Assembly: GCA_017411905.1 (NCBI GenBank)
Contig: JAFQPB010000043.1
Span: 1-26,426, forward strand
Direction of reading: 5' to 3'
DNA: 26,426 bases
Source: Oscillospiraceae bacterium
GTDB lineage: Bacteria; Bacillota_A; Clostridia; Oscillospirales; Oscillospiraceae
Every line of letters starts with the position of its first letter. Position 1 is the first letter of the stretch. Made by a program: the position numbers and the translations under genes. Below are positions 6,745 to 15,470 of the stretch, in pieces. A model generated the notes under the pieces. That model saw only the letters and a list, made by a program, of their open reading frames with translations, was not told the DNA's origin and did not search any database.

Positions 6745-7821
6745 ATGGAGTTTTACTGCAAGACCCGGATATTTGCCGGGCAAGGCATATTAAAAGAGCT
6801 AAAAACCCTGAATATGGGGCGGGTAATGCTGGTTTGCGACCCGTTTTTTGTCCAAAACGGCTGGACGCAGAAGATACAACATCTATCGGGGGCGGCACAG
6901 TTTGAAATATTTGATGAAATAAGTCCGGACCCCACTGCGGTATTGGCGGCAAAAGGCACAGCGAAAATGAATGCCTTCTGCCCCGATACCGTGATTGCCC
7001 TCGGTGGGGGCAGTGCTATGGACTGCGCCAAGGCGATGGTCTATTTTGCGGAAAAGACGGCAAGACTCATCGCCGTTCCCACCACCTCCGGCTCCGGGTC
7101 AGAGGTAACGGATTTTGCCATTTTGACCCATGACGGGGTAAAGCATCCCTTAATTGACGAAAAGATCTGCCCCGAGGCTGCCTTTTTGGACAGCGACCTG
7201 CTGGAGACCCTGCCCAAAACGCTGATTGCAGATTGCGGCTTCGATGTGCTGAGTCATGCCGCAGAGGGCTATGCAGCAACAAAGGCCACGCCCTTTACGG
7301 ATGCCCTTGCGGAAAGTGCCTTTGCCACCGTGCTGCAAAAACTGCCCGATTCCTTTGGGGGCGATACGTCCTGCAGGTTGGAGATCCATTGCTGTGCTAC
7401 AATGGCGGGAATCTCTTTTACCCGAGCTGGCTTGGGCCTTGTCCACGCGCTTGCCCACAGTCTGGGCGGTGAGTTTCATATCCCCCACGGGCGGCTCAAT
7501 GCCATCTTGCTGCCTGCCGTCATCGAACACAACAAAGCGGCCCGTCATAAATACGCAAATCTTGCCCGCCGGGCAGGCCTTTCCGGTGTGTCGGACACGG
7601 TGGCAGTAAAAAATCTTAAAAATGCCCTGTACCGTCTGCGGCAGGAGCTGAATATGCCTGACACCCTGATTGCTGCCGGAATTTCGCCTGCAGAGCTTTG
7701 GAATAAGCGGGAGAAAATCATCACCGCTGCGCTCCACGACCCCTGCTGTAACACAAATCCCCAGCCGGTCACCGAAGAAACGGTGCGATTTGTTTTAGAG
7801 GAGGTCACAGGCCGTGGCTGA
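6745..7821 (+). CDS. eutG: Iron-containing alcohol dehydrogenase EutG
   Basis: 358-residue group III alcohol dehydrogenase that reduces acetaldehyde to ethanol with NADH, recycling NAD for EutE. Seen: nucleotide-binding GGGSAMDCAK (87-96), PTTSGSGSE (112-120), and metal ligands Asp167 and His171 (DVLSH), His234 (VHALAH) and His248 (PHG). The frame is open 12 codons further upstream, but the ATG at 6745 fits the family start (MEFYCKTRIFAGQG) and has an AAGGCGG purine stretch before it. It is the first gene of the eut operon, and its last 8 nt overlap eutA. No encapsulation helix is visible. Its position in the eut locus supports EutG over other alcohol dehydrogenases. Confidence 0.9.
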   Translation: MEFYCKTRIFAGQGILKELKTLNMGRVMLVCDPFFVQNGWTQKIQHLSGAAQFEIFDEISPDPTAVLAAKGTAKMNAFCPDTVIALGGGSAMDCAKAMVYFAEKTARLIAVPTTSGSGSEVTDFAILTHDGVKHPLIDEKICPEAAFLDSDLLETLPKTLIADCGFDVLSHAAEGYAATKATPFTDALAESAFATVLQKLPDSFGGDTSCRLEIHCCATMAGISFTRAGLGLVHALAHSLGGEFHIPHGRLNAILLPAVIEHNKAARHKYANLARRAGLSGVSDTVAVKNLKNALYRLRQELNMPDTLIAAGISPAELWNKREKIITAALHDPCCNTNPQPVTEETVRFVLEEVTGRG

Positions 7822-9118
7822 TACCCTCCTTTCTGTAGGCTTGGATGTGGGAACCACCACTACCCAAATGATCGTATCCCGCCTGACGGTGGAAAACAAG
7901 GCCACCGGCTTTGCCGTCCCGGAAATGGAGATCGGGGAGCGGGAGATTTTATATCGGGGAAAGGTGCATTTTACTCCCCTTTTAGAGGGAAAAAGGGTGG
8001 ATAAAGAGGGATTAAAAACCCTTGTTGACCGGGAATATGCCCTTGCCGGCATAAAGCGGGAGCAGGTGGATACCGGCGCGGTCATCATCACCGGGGAAAC
8101 CTCCCGGAAAGAAAATGCAAAGACAGCCTTAGAAGCCCTGTCCCAGTATGCAGGAGAGTTTGTGGTTGCCACTGCAGGCCCCGATCTGGAGAGCGTCCTT
8201 GCCGCCCAGGGCGCGGGCGCGGTGGATTACTCCGAAAAAACCGGGAAATTGGTGCTTCATATGGACATCGGCGGCGGTACAAGCAATCTCTGTCTTATCA
8301 AAGAGGGGAAAATTCTTGCCACCGGCTGCTTGAATGTAGGCGGCAGACTGATAAAAAGAGACGATTATGGGAATGTCACCTATCGCTCGCCGGTGCTTTC
8401 CTATACCCAAGAGACGGATATTCCCAAAATGATCGGGGATATGGTATCTGCCCTTGAAATGGCGGCAGGGCTCCGCCCGGCAGACGAGAGGCTGTGGCGG
8501 TTTATGACGGAGGAGATCACCGTACCGTGGGAGATACCCAAGGAAAGACCGGTCATCTCCTTTTCCGGGGGTGTGGCGGACTGCATCGAAAAGGAGCATC
8601 CACCCCTTGCCTTTGGGGATATTGGCCCCGAGCTTGGCCGCGCCATCCGGGACAGCCGGTTGTGTAAGGGCGAATATATCTTGGGAACAGAGACCATCCG
8701 TGCAACGGTCATCGGTGCAGGCTGTTACAGCACCACCCTTTCCGGCAGCACTGTGTTCTACCAAAATGTACAGTTTCCAATGAAAAATCTCCCGGTGGTG
8801 GAATTTGCCGCCGGAAAGACTGCACTGGAGGGAGAAACGGTGGTGTATTCCATTCCCGAGGAAGGAAAGTTTTCTTACGACCGGGTGCACCGGCTGGCAG
8901 AGGCTTTGGCAAAGGAAATTCCGGGTGCTATTTATGTAGCCCTGCAGGCCGATGCGGCAAAGGCATTGGGGCATTGCTTGTGTCTTCTTGTGCCGCCCGA
9001 CAGGCCGATCTGCTGTATTGACCGGGTGAAGCTGAACGCGGGCAGCTTTTTGGACATCGGCGCGCCGGTAGGCCCGGCACTGCCGGTGGTTATCAAAACA
9101 TTAATTTTATCGCAGTAG
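7814..9118 (+). CDS. eutA: Ethanolamine ammonia-lyase reactivating factor EutA
   Basis: 434-residue ASKHA-fold chaperone that uses ATP to exchange damaged cobalamin out of ethanolamine ammonia-lyase. Seen: an N-terminal phosphate loop GLDVGTTTTQ (9-18) and a second ATPase loop HMDIGGGTSN (about 153-162), with GITGETS-like IITGETS (about 91-97). It starts with GTG (7814-7816), placed by an AGAGGAGGT ribosome-binding site at 7797-7805 and by direct overlap with the eutG stop. The length is a little below typical EutA. The next gene is the enzyme it repairs. Confidence 0.95.
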   Translation: MADTLLSVGLDVGTTTTQMIVSRLTVENKATGFAVPEMEIGEREILYRGKVHFTPLLEGKRVDKEGLKTLVDREYALAGIKREQVDTGAVIITGETSRKENAKTALEALSQYAGEFVVATAGPDLESVLAAQGAGAVDYSEKTGKLVLHMDIGGGTSNLCLIKEGKILATGCLNVGGRLIKRDDYGNVTYRSPVLSYTQETDIPKMIGDMVSALEMAAGLRPADERLWRFMTEEITVPWEIPKERPVISFSGGVADCIEKEHPPLAFGDIGPELGRAIRDSRLCKGEYILGTETIRATVIGAGCYSTTLSGSTVFYQNVQFPMKNLPVVEFAAGKTALEGETVVYSIPEEGKFSYDRVHRLAEALAKEIPGAIYVALQADAAKALGHCLCLLVPPDRPICCIDRVKLNAGSFLDIGAPVGPALPVVIKTLILSQ

Positions 9119-9127
9119 AGGTGCTTT

Positions 9128-10492
9128 ATGAAGCTGAAAACCACACTTTTGGGGAAAAGCTATACATTTGGCAGCATCAAAGAGGTGCTTGCCAAGGCAA
9201 ACGAAGAAAAAACAGGGGATATTCTTGCCGGTCTTGCCGCAGAAAACGCCCGGGAGCGGGTGGCGGCAAAGGTGGTGCTCTCGGCCCTTACCCTGCAGGA
9301 TTTACGGGAAAATCCCGTTGTTCCTTATGAGGAGGACGAGGTCACCCGCATTATCCAAGACGATTTGAATGTCCCCCAATATGAAAAAATCAAAAGCTGG
9401 ACAGTAGCGGAGCTTCGTGAATGGCTGCTGTCGGAAAAAACCACCGGTGCAGATATTGCAAAATTGGGCCGGGGGCTGACCAGCGAAACGGTGGCGGCAG
9501 TGTGCAAGCTGATGAGCAACTTAGACCTGATCTACTGCGCAAATAAGATCACGGTCACCGCCCATTGCAATACAACCATCGGCTTGCCGGGGACACTGTC
9601 CTGCCGCCTGCAGCCCAACCACACCACCGATGACCCGGACGGCATCACCGCCTCTACCTTGGAGGGCCTTAGCTTCGGTGCCGGCGATGCGGTCATCGGC
9701 CTCAACCCGGTCACCGACTCCCCGGAGCAGGTGGGAAAGGTACTGCGCCGCTTTCAGGAAATTAAAGAGCATTGGGAAATTCCCACACAGATTTGTGTCC
9801 TTGCCCACGTCACGGCTCAAATGAAGGCTGTTCGGGATGGCGCACCTGCAGACCTGATTTTCCAGTCTATTGCGGGCAGTCAAAAGGGCAACGAAGCCTT
9901 TGGTTTTTCTGCGGCCACCTTGCAGGAAGCAAAGGAGCTGCTGCACCAATACGGCACGGCGGAAGGGCCGAATGTAATGTATTTTGAGACAGGACAGGGC
10001 TCGGAGCTATCGAGCAACGCCCACCACGGTGCCGATCAGGTGACGATGGAAGCCCGGTGCTACGGCTTTGCCAAGCATTTTTCGCCCTTTCTTGTGAACA
10101 CGGTGGTAGGCTTTATTGGCCCTGAGTATCTTTACGATGCCCGGCAGGTCACAAGGGCGGGCTTGGAAGACCACTTTATGGGAAAATTAACCGGCATTTC
10201 TATGGGCTGCGACTGCTGTTATACCAACCATATGAAGGCAGACCAAAACGATATTGAAAACCTTGCTACCCTTTTGACCGTCGCCGGGTGCAACTACTTT
10301 ATGGGCATCCCTCACGGTGACGATATTATGCTCAATTACCAGACCACCGGCTTCCGGGAGACAGCGACCCTGCGGGAGCTGACGGGGAAAACCGCCATTC
10401 CCCCCTTCCAGAAATGGCTGGAAAAAATGGGCTTTGTGGAAGATGGCAGGCTGACCGCCAAGGCTGGCGACGGCTCTTGCTTACTGTTTTAA
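9128..10492 (+). CDS. eutB: Ethanolamine ammonia-lyase heavy chain EutB
   Basis: 454-residue catalytic large subunit (TIM barrel) of the adenosylcobalamin-dependent lyase converting ethanolamine to acetaldehyde and ammonia inside the microcompartment. The whole protein fits the EutB family: KLKTTLLGKSYTFGS at the start, NKITVTAHCNTTIGLPG, QPNHTTDDPDG, FETGQGSELSSNAHHG (active-site face of the barrel) and FMGKLTGISMGCDCCYTNH near the end. Length is exactly that usual for the family. Ribosome-binding site AGAGGTG lies 6 nt upstream of the ATG, and eutC follows after 9 nt. Confidence 0.98.
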   Translation: MKLKTTLLGKSYTFGSIKEVLAKANEEKTGDILAGLAAENARERVAAKVVLSALTLQDLRENPVVPYEEDEVTRIIQDDLNVPQYEKIKSWTVAELREWLLSEKTTGADIAKLGRGLTSETVAAVCKLMSNLDLIYCANKITVTAHCNTTIGLPGTLSCRLQPNHTTDDPDGITASTLEGLSFGAGDAVIGLNPVTDSPEQVGKVLRRFQEIKEHWEIPTQICVLAHVTAQMKAVRDGAPADLIFQSIAGSQKGNEAFGFSAATLQEAKELLHQYGTAEGPNVMYFETGQGSELSSNAHHGADQVTMEARCYGFAKHFSPFLVNTVVGFIGPEYLYDARQVTRAGLEDHFMGKLTGISMGCDCCYTNHMKADQNDIENLATLLTVAGCNYFMGIPHGDDIMLNYQTTGFRETATLRELTGKTAIPPFQKWLEKMGFVEDGRLTAKAGDGSCLLF

Positions 10493-10501
10493 GGAGGAAC
10501 T

Positions 10502-11404
10502 ATGAATAAAGACGAATTACGCGCCCTGATTTCCGAGCTCCTTAAGGACACAGAGCCAATGGTAAAAGGCAGTGACTATAAGCCTGCCGCCCCCAATCCT
10601 GTGGCGAAGGAGACCCCCTATGGCGATGGGGATTTTGTGCCGGATGTTTCGGATTTAGACCTCAGGAAGCTCTATCTTGTAGATGATCCTGCCGATGGGG
10701 AAACCTTTAAGCGGTTAAAGGCGCGCACCCCGGCAAGACTGGGCAGCGGACGGGCAGGCCCCCGGTATAAGACCCTGACGATGCTCCGCTTCCGTGCAGA
10801 CCACGCGGCGGCACAGGATGCAGTATTTTCCCAAATGCCCGAGGATTACGGGGAGAAAAACGGCCTTATTTCCGTAAAAACCAAATGCGATAGTAAAGAT
10901 ATGTACTTGACCCGCCCGGATTTTGGCCGGTGCTTTGATGAAGAAAACGCGGCAATGATTCGCAAAGAATTGCCCCAAAAGCCCAAAGTCCAAATCGTCA
11001 TTGGCGACGGGCTTTCTTCTGCGGCAGTTCTCCACAATGCAATGGACTGTATGCACGCTATTCGGGACGGACTGAAAGTGCAGGGCATTGATACAGGAAA
11101 AGCCCTTTTTGTTCGTTACTGCCGGGTAGGCGCAGGCGATGCGGTGGGCGACATTTGCGGCTGTGAGGTGGTCTGCGTACTTGTGGGCGAGCGGCCCGGC
11201 CTTGTAACAGACAAGAGTATGTCTGCTTATATCACCTATAAGCCCCATACGGGTATCAGCGAATCTGCCCGGACGGTGGTCTCCAACATCCACGATGGCG
11301 GCACACCGGCGGCAGAGGCGGGTGCCCACGTGGCAGAGCTCATCGGCAAGATATTAAAGAAAAAGGTCTCCGGTGTGGGACTGCACTTGGAGGAAAACGT
11401 ATGA
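10502..11404 (+). CDS. eutC: Ethanolamine ammonia-lyase light chain EutC
   Basis: 300-residue small subunit that, with EutB, forms the cobalamin-binding site. Seen: PARLGSGRAGPRYKT (about 75-89), the core VIGDGLSSAAV (about 166-176), RVGAGDAVGD and ITYKPHTG, all EutC signatures. The first 16 residues (NKDELRALISELLKD) form a short amphipathic helix followed by a proline-rich linker, which resembles a microcompartment encapsulation peptide (inference). It starts after an AAGGAGGAACT ribosome-binding site. The stop overlaps the eutL start as ATGA, so the two are translationally coupled. Confidence 0.97.
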   Translation: MNKDELRALISELLKDTEPMVKGSDYKPAAPNPVAKETPYGDGDFVPDVSDLDLRKLYLVDDPADGETFKRLKARTPARLGSGRAGPRYKTLTMLRFRADHAAAQDAVFSQMPEDYGEKNGLISVKTKCDSKDMYLTRPDFGRCFDEENAAMIRKELPQKPKVQIVIGDGLSSAAVLHNAMDCMHAIRDGLKVQGIDTGKALFVRYCRVGAGDAVGDICGCEVVCVLVGERPGLVTDKSMSAYITYKPHTGISESARTVVSNIHDGGTPAAEAGAHVAELIGKILKKKVSGVGLHLEENV

Positions 11405-12030
11405 TTCCCGTAAAAGTACTCTCTGTGCGGTATTTGGCCAATGCCGCACCTGCGCTCTGCAAGGCCTTGGGTGCGCCGGAAGACTGTCCGTCCTTGGGAC
11501 TTATCACCACAGACAGCGACGATGCTACCTATATTGCCTTGGATGAGGCCACAAAAGCCGCAGCGGTGCAGGTGTGTTACAGCCGCAGCTTTTACGCAGG
11601 GGCAGGGAATGCCTCTACGCCCAACGCAGGTGAAGTGATTGGCATTTTGGCAGGGTCTACTCCCGGTGCGGTACGCAGCGGTATGGAGGCGGCACTGTCA
11701 GCACTCCAGCGCATCGGCTTTGATGCGGCGGGAGAAGTACCCTATCTTGCCCATACGGTCAGCCGTACCGGCGCATTTCTCTCAAAAGAGGCGGGCGTTC
11801 CGGAGGGGACAGCCATTGCTTATCTCATTGCCCCACCGCTGGAGAGTATGTATGCCTTGGACGCGGCAATGAAAGCGGCAGATGTGAAGCTGCAAAAGCT
11901 CTATGCGCCCCCCAGTGAAACAAATTTTGGCGGTGGACTGCTTAGCGGCAGTCAGTCTGCCTGTGAAGCGGCTTGCACAGCGTTTGCCCAAGCGGTAGCG
12001 GAAGTAGCGGCAAGCCCGAAAGGAGTATAA
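11401..12030 (+). CDS. eutL: Microcompartment shell protein EutL (BMC-T)
   Basis: 209-residue tandem-BMC-domain shell protein forming trimers with a gated central pore, thought to pass larger substrates and cofactors. Seen: the conserved start VLSVRYLANAAP, LGLITTDSDDATYIALDEATKAA, CYSRSFYAGAGNAS, and the second-domain ending PPSETNFGGGLLSGSQSACEAAC. It overlaps eutC by 4 nt and has GGAGGAAAACGT as ribosome-binding site. It is the only BMC-T gene in the operon. Confidence 0.96.
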   Translation: MIPVKVLSVRYLANAAPALCKALGAPEDCPSLGLITTDSDDATYIALDEATKAAAVQVCYSRSFYAGAGNASTPNAGEVIGILAGSTPGAVRSGMEAALSALQRIGFDAAGEVPYLAHTVSRTGAFLSKEAGVPEGTAIAYLIAPPLESMYALDAAMKAADVKLQKLYAPPSETNFGGGLLSGSQSACEAACTAFAQAVAEVAASPKGV

Positions 12031-13461
12031 ATGGAACTGGATAAGGACTTAAAAGCCCGGCAGGAGGCAAGAGACCTTGCCCGACAGGCAGAGGTAGCGC
12101 AAAAGCTGCTGACCCGAATGGATCAGTCGCAATTAGATAAAATCGTGCAGGCTATCGCCGATGCCTTTTATAAGCACAGCGGAGAGCTGGCGGATATGGC
12201 CGTCCGGGAGACCGGCTTTGGAAATGTAGAGGATAAGACCCGGAAAAATGAATTTGCTTCCCGCCGTGTTTGGGAGGCGGTGCGGGATATGAAGACGGTG
12301 GGCGTATTAAATAGCCATCCACAGGAAAAACTATGGGAAATCGGTGTTCCTGTTGGCGTAATTGCCGCCATTATCCCCAGTACAAATCCTACCTCTACGG
12401 TCTGCTATAAAGCTATGATCGCTCTGAAAGCCGGAAACAGCATTGTATTTTCTCCCCATCCCAAGGCACTTTTCTGTACCCTCCGGGCGGCAGAGATCGT
12501 TCGGCAGGCGGCAGAAAAGGCAGGCGCGCCCAAGGGTAGTATCGGGTGTCTGGGCATTGCCTCTATGGCCGGCTGTCAGGAGCTGATGACTGCGCCTCAA
12601 GTACGGCTCATTTTGGCGACCGGTGGCCCCGGTATGGTGCGGGCGGCCTATTCCTCCGGAAAGCCTGCCATCGGCGTAGGCGCAGGCAACGGCCCTGCCT
12701 ATATCCACCATACCGCAGACGTAGGGCACGCCCTTTCCTGCATTCTGCGCTCGAAAACCTTTGATAACGGCACGGTCTGTGCCTCGGAGCAGAGTATCAT
12801 CGTGGAAAAAGCTATGGAGCAGCAGGTAAAGGCAGAAGCCACTGCTATGGGCTTTTACTTTATGAACACGGAGGAAGCAGGACGCCTTGCAAAGCACCTG
12901 TTCCGTCCGGACGGGTCGCTGAATCCGGAAATCGTAGGCAGAACCGCAAGAGAACTGGCAGAAAAGGCAGGCTTTTCCGTGCCAAACACCACGAAAATTC
13001 TGGTGGCAAGAGAGCAGGAGGCAGGCCCGACCCGCCCCTATTCGATGGAAAAGCTGTGCCCGGTGCTGGCCTTTTTCGTGATGGACAGCGAGGATGCAGT
13101 ACTGGAAAAAGCCATCGAGGTACTGACCCATGAGGGCAGCGGCCATACCTTTGCCATCCACGCCCGGGATGAAAAGACGGTGGAGAAATTCGCACTCCAA
13201 ATCCCTGTCTCCCGTTTTTTGGTCAATACCCCGGCGGCCTTGGGCGGCATAGGGGAAACCACGGGGCTTTTCCCGGCACTTACCCTTGGCTGCGGCGCAG
13301 TAGGCGGCAGCAGCTCCTCTAATAATATCTCCCCCCTCGATCTTATTAACATCCGCCGGGTGGCGTGGGACAGGGAAAATAAGGAAAAAACACCTGTAAT
13401 CTCTGCAGACGAGACCCTTGTGGAGCTTTTGGCAGCGAAAATTTTGGAACGACTGAAATAA
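12031..13461 (+). CDS. eutE: CoA-acylating acetaldehyde dehydrogenase EutE
   Basis: 476-residue aldehyde dehydrogenase converting acetaldehyde, CoA and NAD to acetyl-CoA. Seen: the NAD-binding region PSTNPTSTVCYK (116-127), ATGGPGMVRAAYSSGKPAIGVG-type segment (from about 196), and the catalytic Cys250 in FDNGTVCASEQS. The protein begins directly with the dehydrogenase fold (MELDKDLKARQEARDLA) and lacks the N-terminal encapsulation helix of enterobacterial EutE. Instead it ends in a linker plus an amphipathic helix (SADETLVELLAAKILERLK) that could serve as a C-terminal targeting peptide. Ribosome-binding site AAAGGAG precedes the ATG, directly after the eutL stop. Confidence 0.96.
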   Translation: MELDKDLKARQEARDLARQAEVAQKLLTRMDQSQLDKIVQAIADAFYKHSGELADMAVRETGFGNVEDKTRKNEFASRRVWEAVRDMKTVGVLNSHPQEKLWEIGVPVGVIAAIIPSTNPTSTVCYKAMIALKAGNSIVFSPHPKALFCTLRAAEIVRQAAEKAGAPKGSIGCLGIASMAGCQELMTAPQVRLILATGGPGMVRAAYSSGKPAIGVGAGNGPAYIHHTADVGHALSCILRSKTFDNGTVCASEQSIIVEKAMEQQVKAEATAMGFYFMNTEEAGRLAKHLFRPDGSLNPEIVGRTARELAEKAGFSVPNTTKILVAREQEAGPTRPYSMEKLCPVLAFFVMDSEDAVLEKAIEVLTHEGSGHTFAIHARDEKTVEKFALQIPVSRFLVNTPAALGGIGETTGLFPALTLGCGAVGGSSSSNNISPLDLINIRRVAWDRENKEKTPVISADETLVELLAAKILERLK

Positions 13462-13476
13462 GAAAGGAAGCACGTT

Positions 13477-13788
13477 ATGAACACAAATTCTCTTGGTATG
13501 ATCGAAACAAAAGGCCTGATCGGCGCAATTGAGGCGGCAGACGCTATGGTAAAATCCGCCAACGTCCAACTTGTTGGCAAAGAGATGGTAGGCGGCGGAT
13601 TGGTTACTGTGATGGTGCGCGGTGATGTGGGCGCAGTCAAGGCGGCAACTGATGCGGGCGCAGCCGCCGCAGAAAAGGTAGGCGAGCTGGTTTCTGTACA
13701 CGTCATTGCCCGTCCTCACACCGAGGTGGATGCCATTCTTCCCCACGGCAGACTGAGCAGTACACCCGCCAGCGGTAACGGCAAATAA
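13477..13788 (+). CDS. eutM: Microcompartment shell protein EutM (BMC-H)
   Basis: 103-residue single-BMC-domain protein expected to form hexamers tiling the shell facets. Seen: [19 protein letters not shown] (6-24), [22 protein letters not shown] and [16 protein letters not shown], the classic PduA/EutM pattern, followed by a short polar tail. It is the only BMC-H gene in the window. Ribosome-binding site GAAAGGAAG is present. The stop codon shares one base with the next start (TAATG). Confidence 0.96.
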   Translation: MNTNSLGMIETKGLIGAIEAADAMVKSANVQLVGKEMVGGGLVTVMVRGDVGAVKAATDAGAAAAEKVGELVSVHVIARPHTEVDAILPHGRLSSTPASGNGK

Positions 13789-14468
13789 TGCTCTATACAG
13801 CCCAAAATGCCCGGGATAATATCCGAAATCGGGACGGAAAACGGGTCTTTTATTTGGGAAAAGGGGACAGCCTGACCTCCGAAGCCAGAGATTATCTAAA
13901 CCGGGAGCGAATTGAAATTCTCCCCGGGGAAAAGGCAAGACCGGAGGAATACCGGGCGTTAGGCGGCGGTTATTTCCGGGAAAAACCGGAGGATATGACC
14001 CATTTAAACGGCGATTTCCTTGTGAAAAAGACCCATCCCCGGATCGCGTTCCGGGGCGCGGTGGATACTTTGGAGGCGGAATTGCTTCTTGCCCAAGCGG
14101 AAACGGGCATAGGAAAGCTGCACGATGGGCTGACCCTCGCCCGGACCCTGATCGCTGCCGATGTGCTGGAAAAGGAGCTGCAGGAAACGCGCCTTGGGGG
14201 AATGGATGCTTCGGAACTGCGAAAACGAAGCCATTTTCCCCAAGAATATTACGGAATTCCCCACTTTATGCCGGAAATTGGTGACGGTACAAAGGTCTTG
14301 CGGCTCAATCGCTGTCGGTGCGCCGCCCGGCAGGCAGAGCTTGCGGCAGTGCACGCATTCTCTGACCGGGAGGGGAACTGCACAAGGCCGGACATTATCC
14401 GGGCGATCAATCGGCTGAGCAGCTATTTATACCTTCTTATGATTGAAGAAAAGGCGAAAAGCAGGTGA
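13788..14468 (+). CDS. eutT: Cobalamin adenosyltransferase EutT
   Basis: 226-residue ATP:cob(I)alamin adenosyltransferase supplying adenosylcobalamin to EutBC. Seen: an N-terminal segment GKGDSLTSEARDYLNRERIE (25-44) typical of EutT, KPEDMTHL (66-73), the ATP/cobalamin region RGAVDTLEAELLLAQ (89-103) and LHDGLTLARTL, then CRCAARQAE (176-184). The HX11CCX2C metal motif of the Salmonella enzyme is not present; only Cys176 and Cys178 remain. The ATG overlaps the eutM stop and no strong ribosome-binding site is seen, so translation is probably coupled. Family call is confident; metal dependence is unknown. Confidence 0.88.
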   Translation: MLYTAQNARDNIRNRDGKRVFYLGKGDSLTSEARDYLNRERIEILPGEKARPEEYRALGGGYFREKPEDMTHLNGDFLVKKTHPRIAFRGAVDTLEAELLLAQAETGIGKLHDGLTLARTLIAADVLEKELQETRLGGMDASELRKRSHFPQEYYGIPHFMPEIGDGTKVLRLNRCRCAARQAELAAVHAFSDREGNCTRPDIIRAINRLSSYLYLLMIEEKAKSR

Positions 14469-14472
14469 ATGA

Positions 14473-15081
14473 ATGCAGGAGCATACCATAGATAAGCTGT
14501 GCGAGCAGGTGCTGCACCGTATTTGCGTGGAAATGGAGGCCTCCGGCCGCCACGTCCACCTGACACAGCAGCAGATGCAGCAGCTTTTTGGACACGGACT
14601 TACCCCGGAGAGACCCCTTTCTCAGCCGGGACAGTTTTTGTCCCGTGAACGTGTAACAATCATCGGCCCAAAGGGGAAATTTGAGAATGTAGCCGTCTTA
14701 GGCCCGGAAAGAAGCGAAGGACAGGTAGAAATTTCCTTGACTGACGGCAAGGTTCTGGGCATCAAGCCGCCGGTACGGCTGTCGGGACAGGTAAAGGAAA
14801 CGCCCGGTATCACCGTTCGGGGCGAAAAAGGGGAAATTACCCTGAAGCATGGGGTCATAGCCGCCCGGCGGCACATTCATATGACCCCGGAGGATGCCGC
14901 CCGCTTTGGGGTAAAAGACAAGCAGGTAGTGCGCTTGGAGACCTATACCGACCGCCCGGTGATATTCGGTGATACGGTGGTGCGGGTAAGCCCGGATTTT
15001 TCCACCCGTGTCCATTTAGATTATGACGAAGCAAATGCCTGCGGCTTTACGCCCGGGGATTTGGGGAGGATATTACTATGA
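14473..15081 (+). CDS. pduL: Phosphotransacylase, PduL type (EutD role)
   Basis: 202-residue PduL-family enzyme converting acetyl-CoA and phosphate to acetyl-phosphate and CoA, which closes the CoA cycle inside the compartment. Seen: two repeated zinc-binding blocks, SGRHVHL (His27, His29) and ARRHIHM (His134, His136), plus VHLDYDEANAC (180-190). This is unrelated in fold to the Pta-like EutD of enterobacteria. Residues 5-18 (TIDKLCEQVLHRIC) form a plausible amphipathic encapsulation helix. Start chosen at the ATG after AGGTGAATGA; the stop overlaps the next gene as ATGA. Confidence 0.93.
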   Translation: MQEHTIDKLCEQVLHRICVEMEASGRHVHLTQQQMQQLFGHGLTPERPLSQPGQFLSRERVTIIGPKGKFENVAVLGPERSEGQVEISLTDGKVLGIKPPVRLSGQVKETPGITVRGEKGEITLKHGVIAARRHIHMTPEDAARFGVKDKQVVRLETYTDRPVIFGDTVVRVSPDFSTRVHLDYDEANACGFTPGDLGRILL

Positions 15082-15470
15082 AAGCCCTGCTTATTGGCCG
15101 CTGTCCGCCCCGGGATTTAGGCTATACCTACGGGGAAGGGCCATACGATGCGGTGGTAATTGGGTCCCTTACCTTAGGACAGCTTTTGGGTTTTCAAAAT
15201 GAGGAGGCACTATGTGCCTTGGCTATGGGAAAGCCGGTGGTTTTATACACGCCGGGACTGCCGGAAGCACCGAAAAACCGGGCATTGGCGGCGGCTTTGG
15301 CATCAAAACGGCGGGAGCTGAAAAATTGGGGTGTGCTCTTTGTGGACGGCACACAAAAACGGTTGGTTACTGCCACAGAGGCACAAAAAATGCGGCAGGC
15401 AGGAAAAAGGCCGGATGCGGGGGCGGTGCTGACGCCCTTGGCCCGGGAAATTTTGGAGGGATCGGATTGA
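15078..15470 (+). CDS. Unnamed eut-operon protein, possibly flavoprotein-like
   Basis: 130-residue protein that I cannot name. Seen: no transmembrane segment or signal peptide; an alpha/beta-looking N-terminal half, with YDAVVIGSLTLGQLLG (25-40), a possible nucleotide- or flavin-contacting turn, and GKPVVLYTPGLPEA (51-64); then a basic region and a C-terminal half (LFVDGTQKRLVTATEAQ). The pattern loosely recalls the flavoprotein (HFCD-like) fold, but this is weak. It is tightly coupled on both sides: ATGA overlap with pduL and TTGA overlap with eutN. From memory, Firmicute eut loci often have an unnamed small gene at this place, so a role linked to the microcompartment is likely. Confidence 0.8.
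   Translation: MKALLIGRCPPRDLGYTYGEGPYDAVVIGSLTLGQLLGFQNEEALCALAMGKPVVLYTPGLPEAPKNRALAAALASKRRELKNWGVLFVDGTQKRLVTATEAQKMRQAGKRPDAGAVLTPLAREILEGSD

Noticed and set aside
12331..13938. Long minus-strand open frame of 535 codons across eutE/eutM
   Set aside because: Antisense shadow of well-supported eutE and eutM; Cys/His-rich nonsense composition with no known motif.
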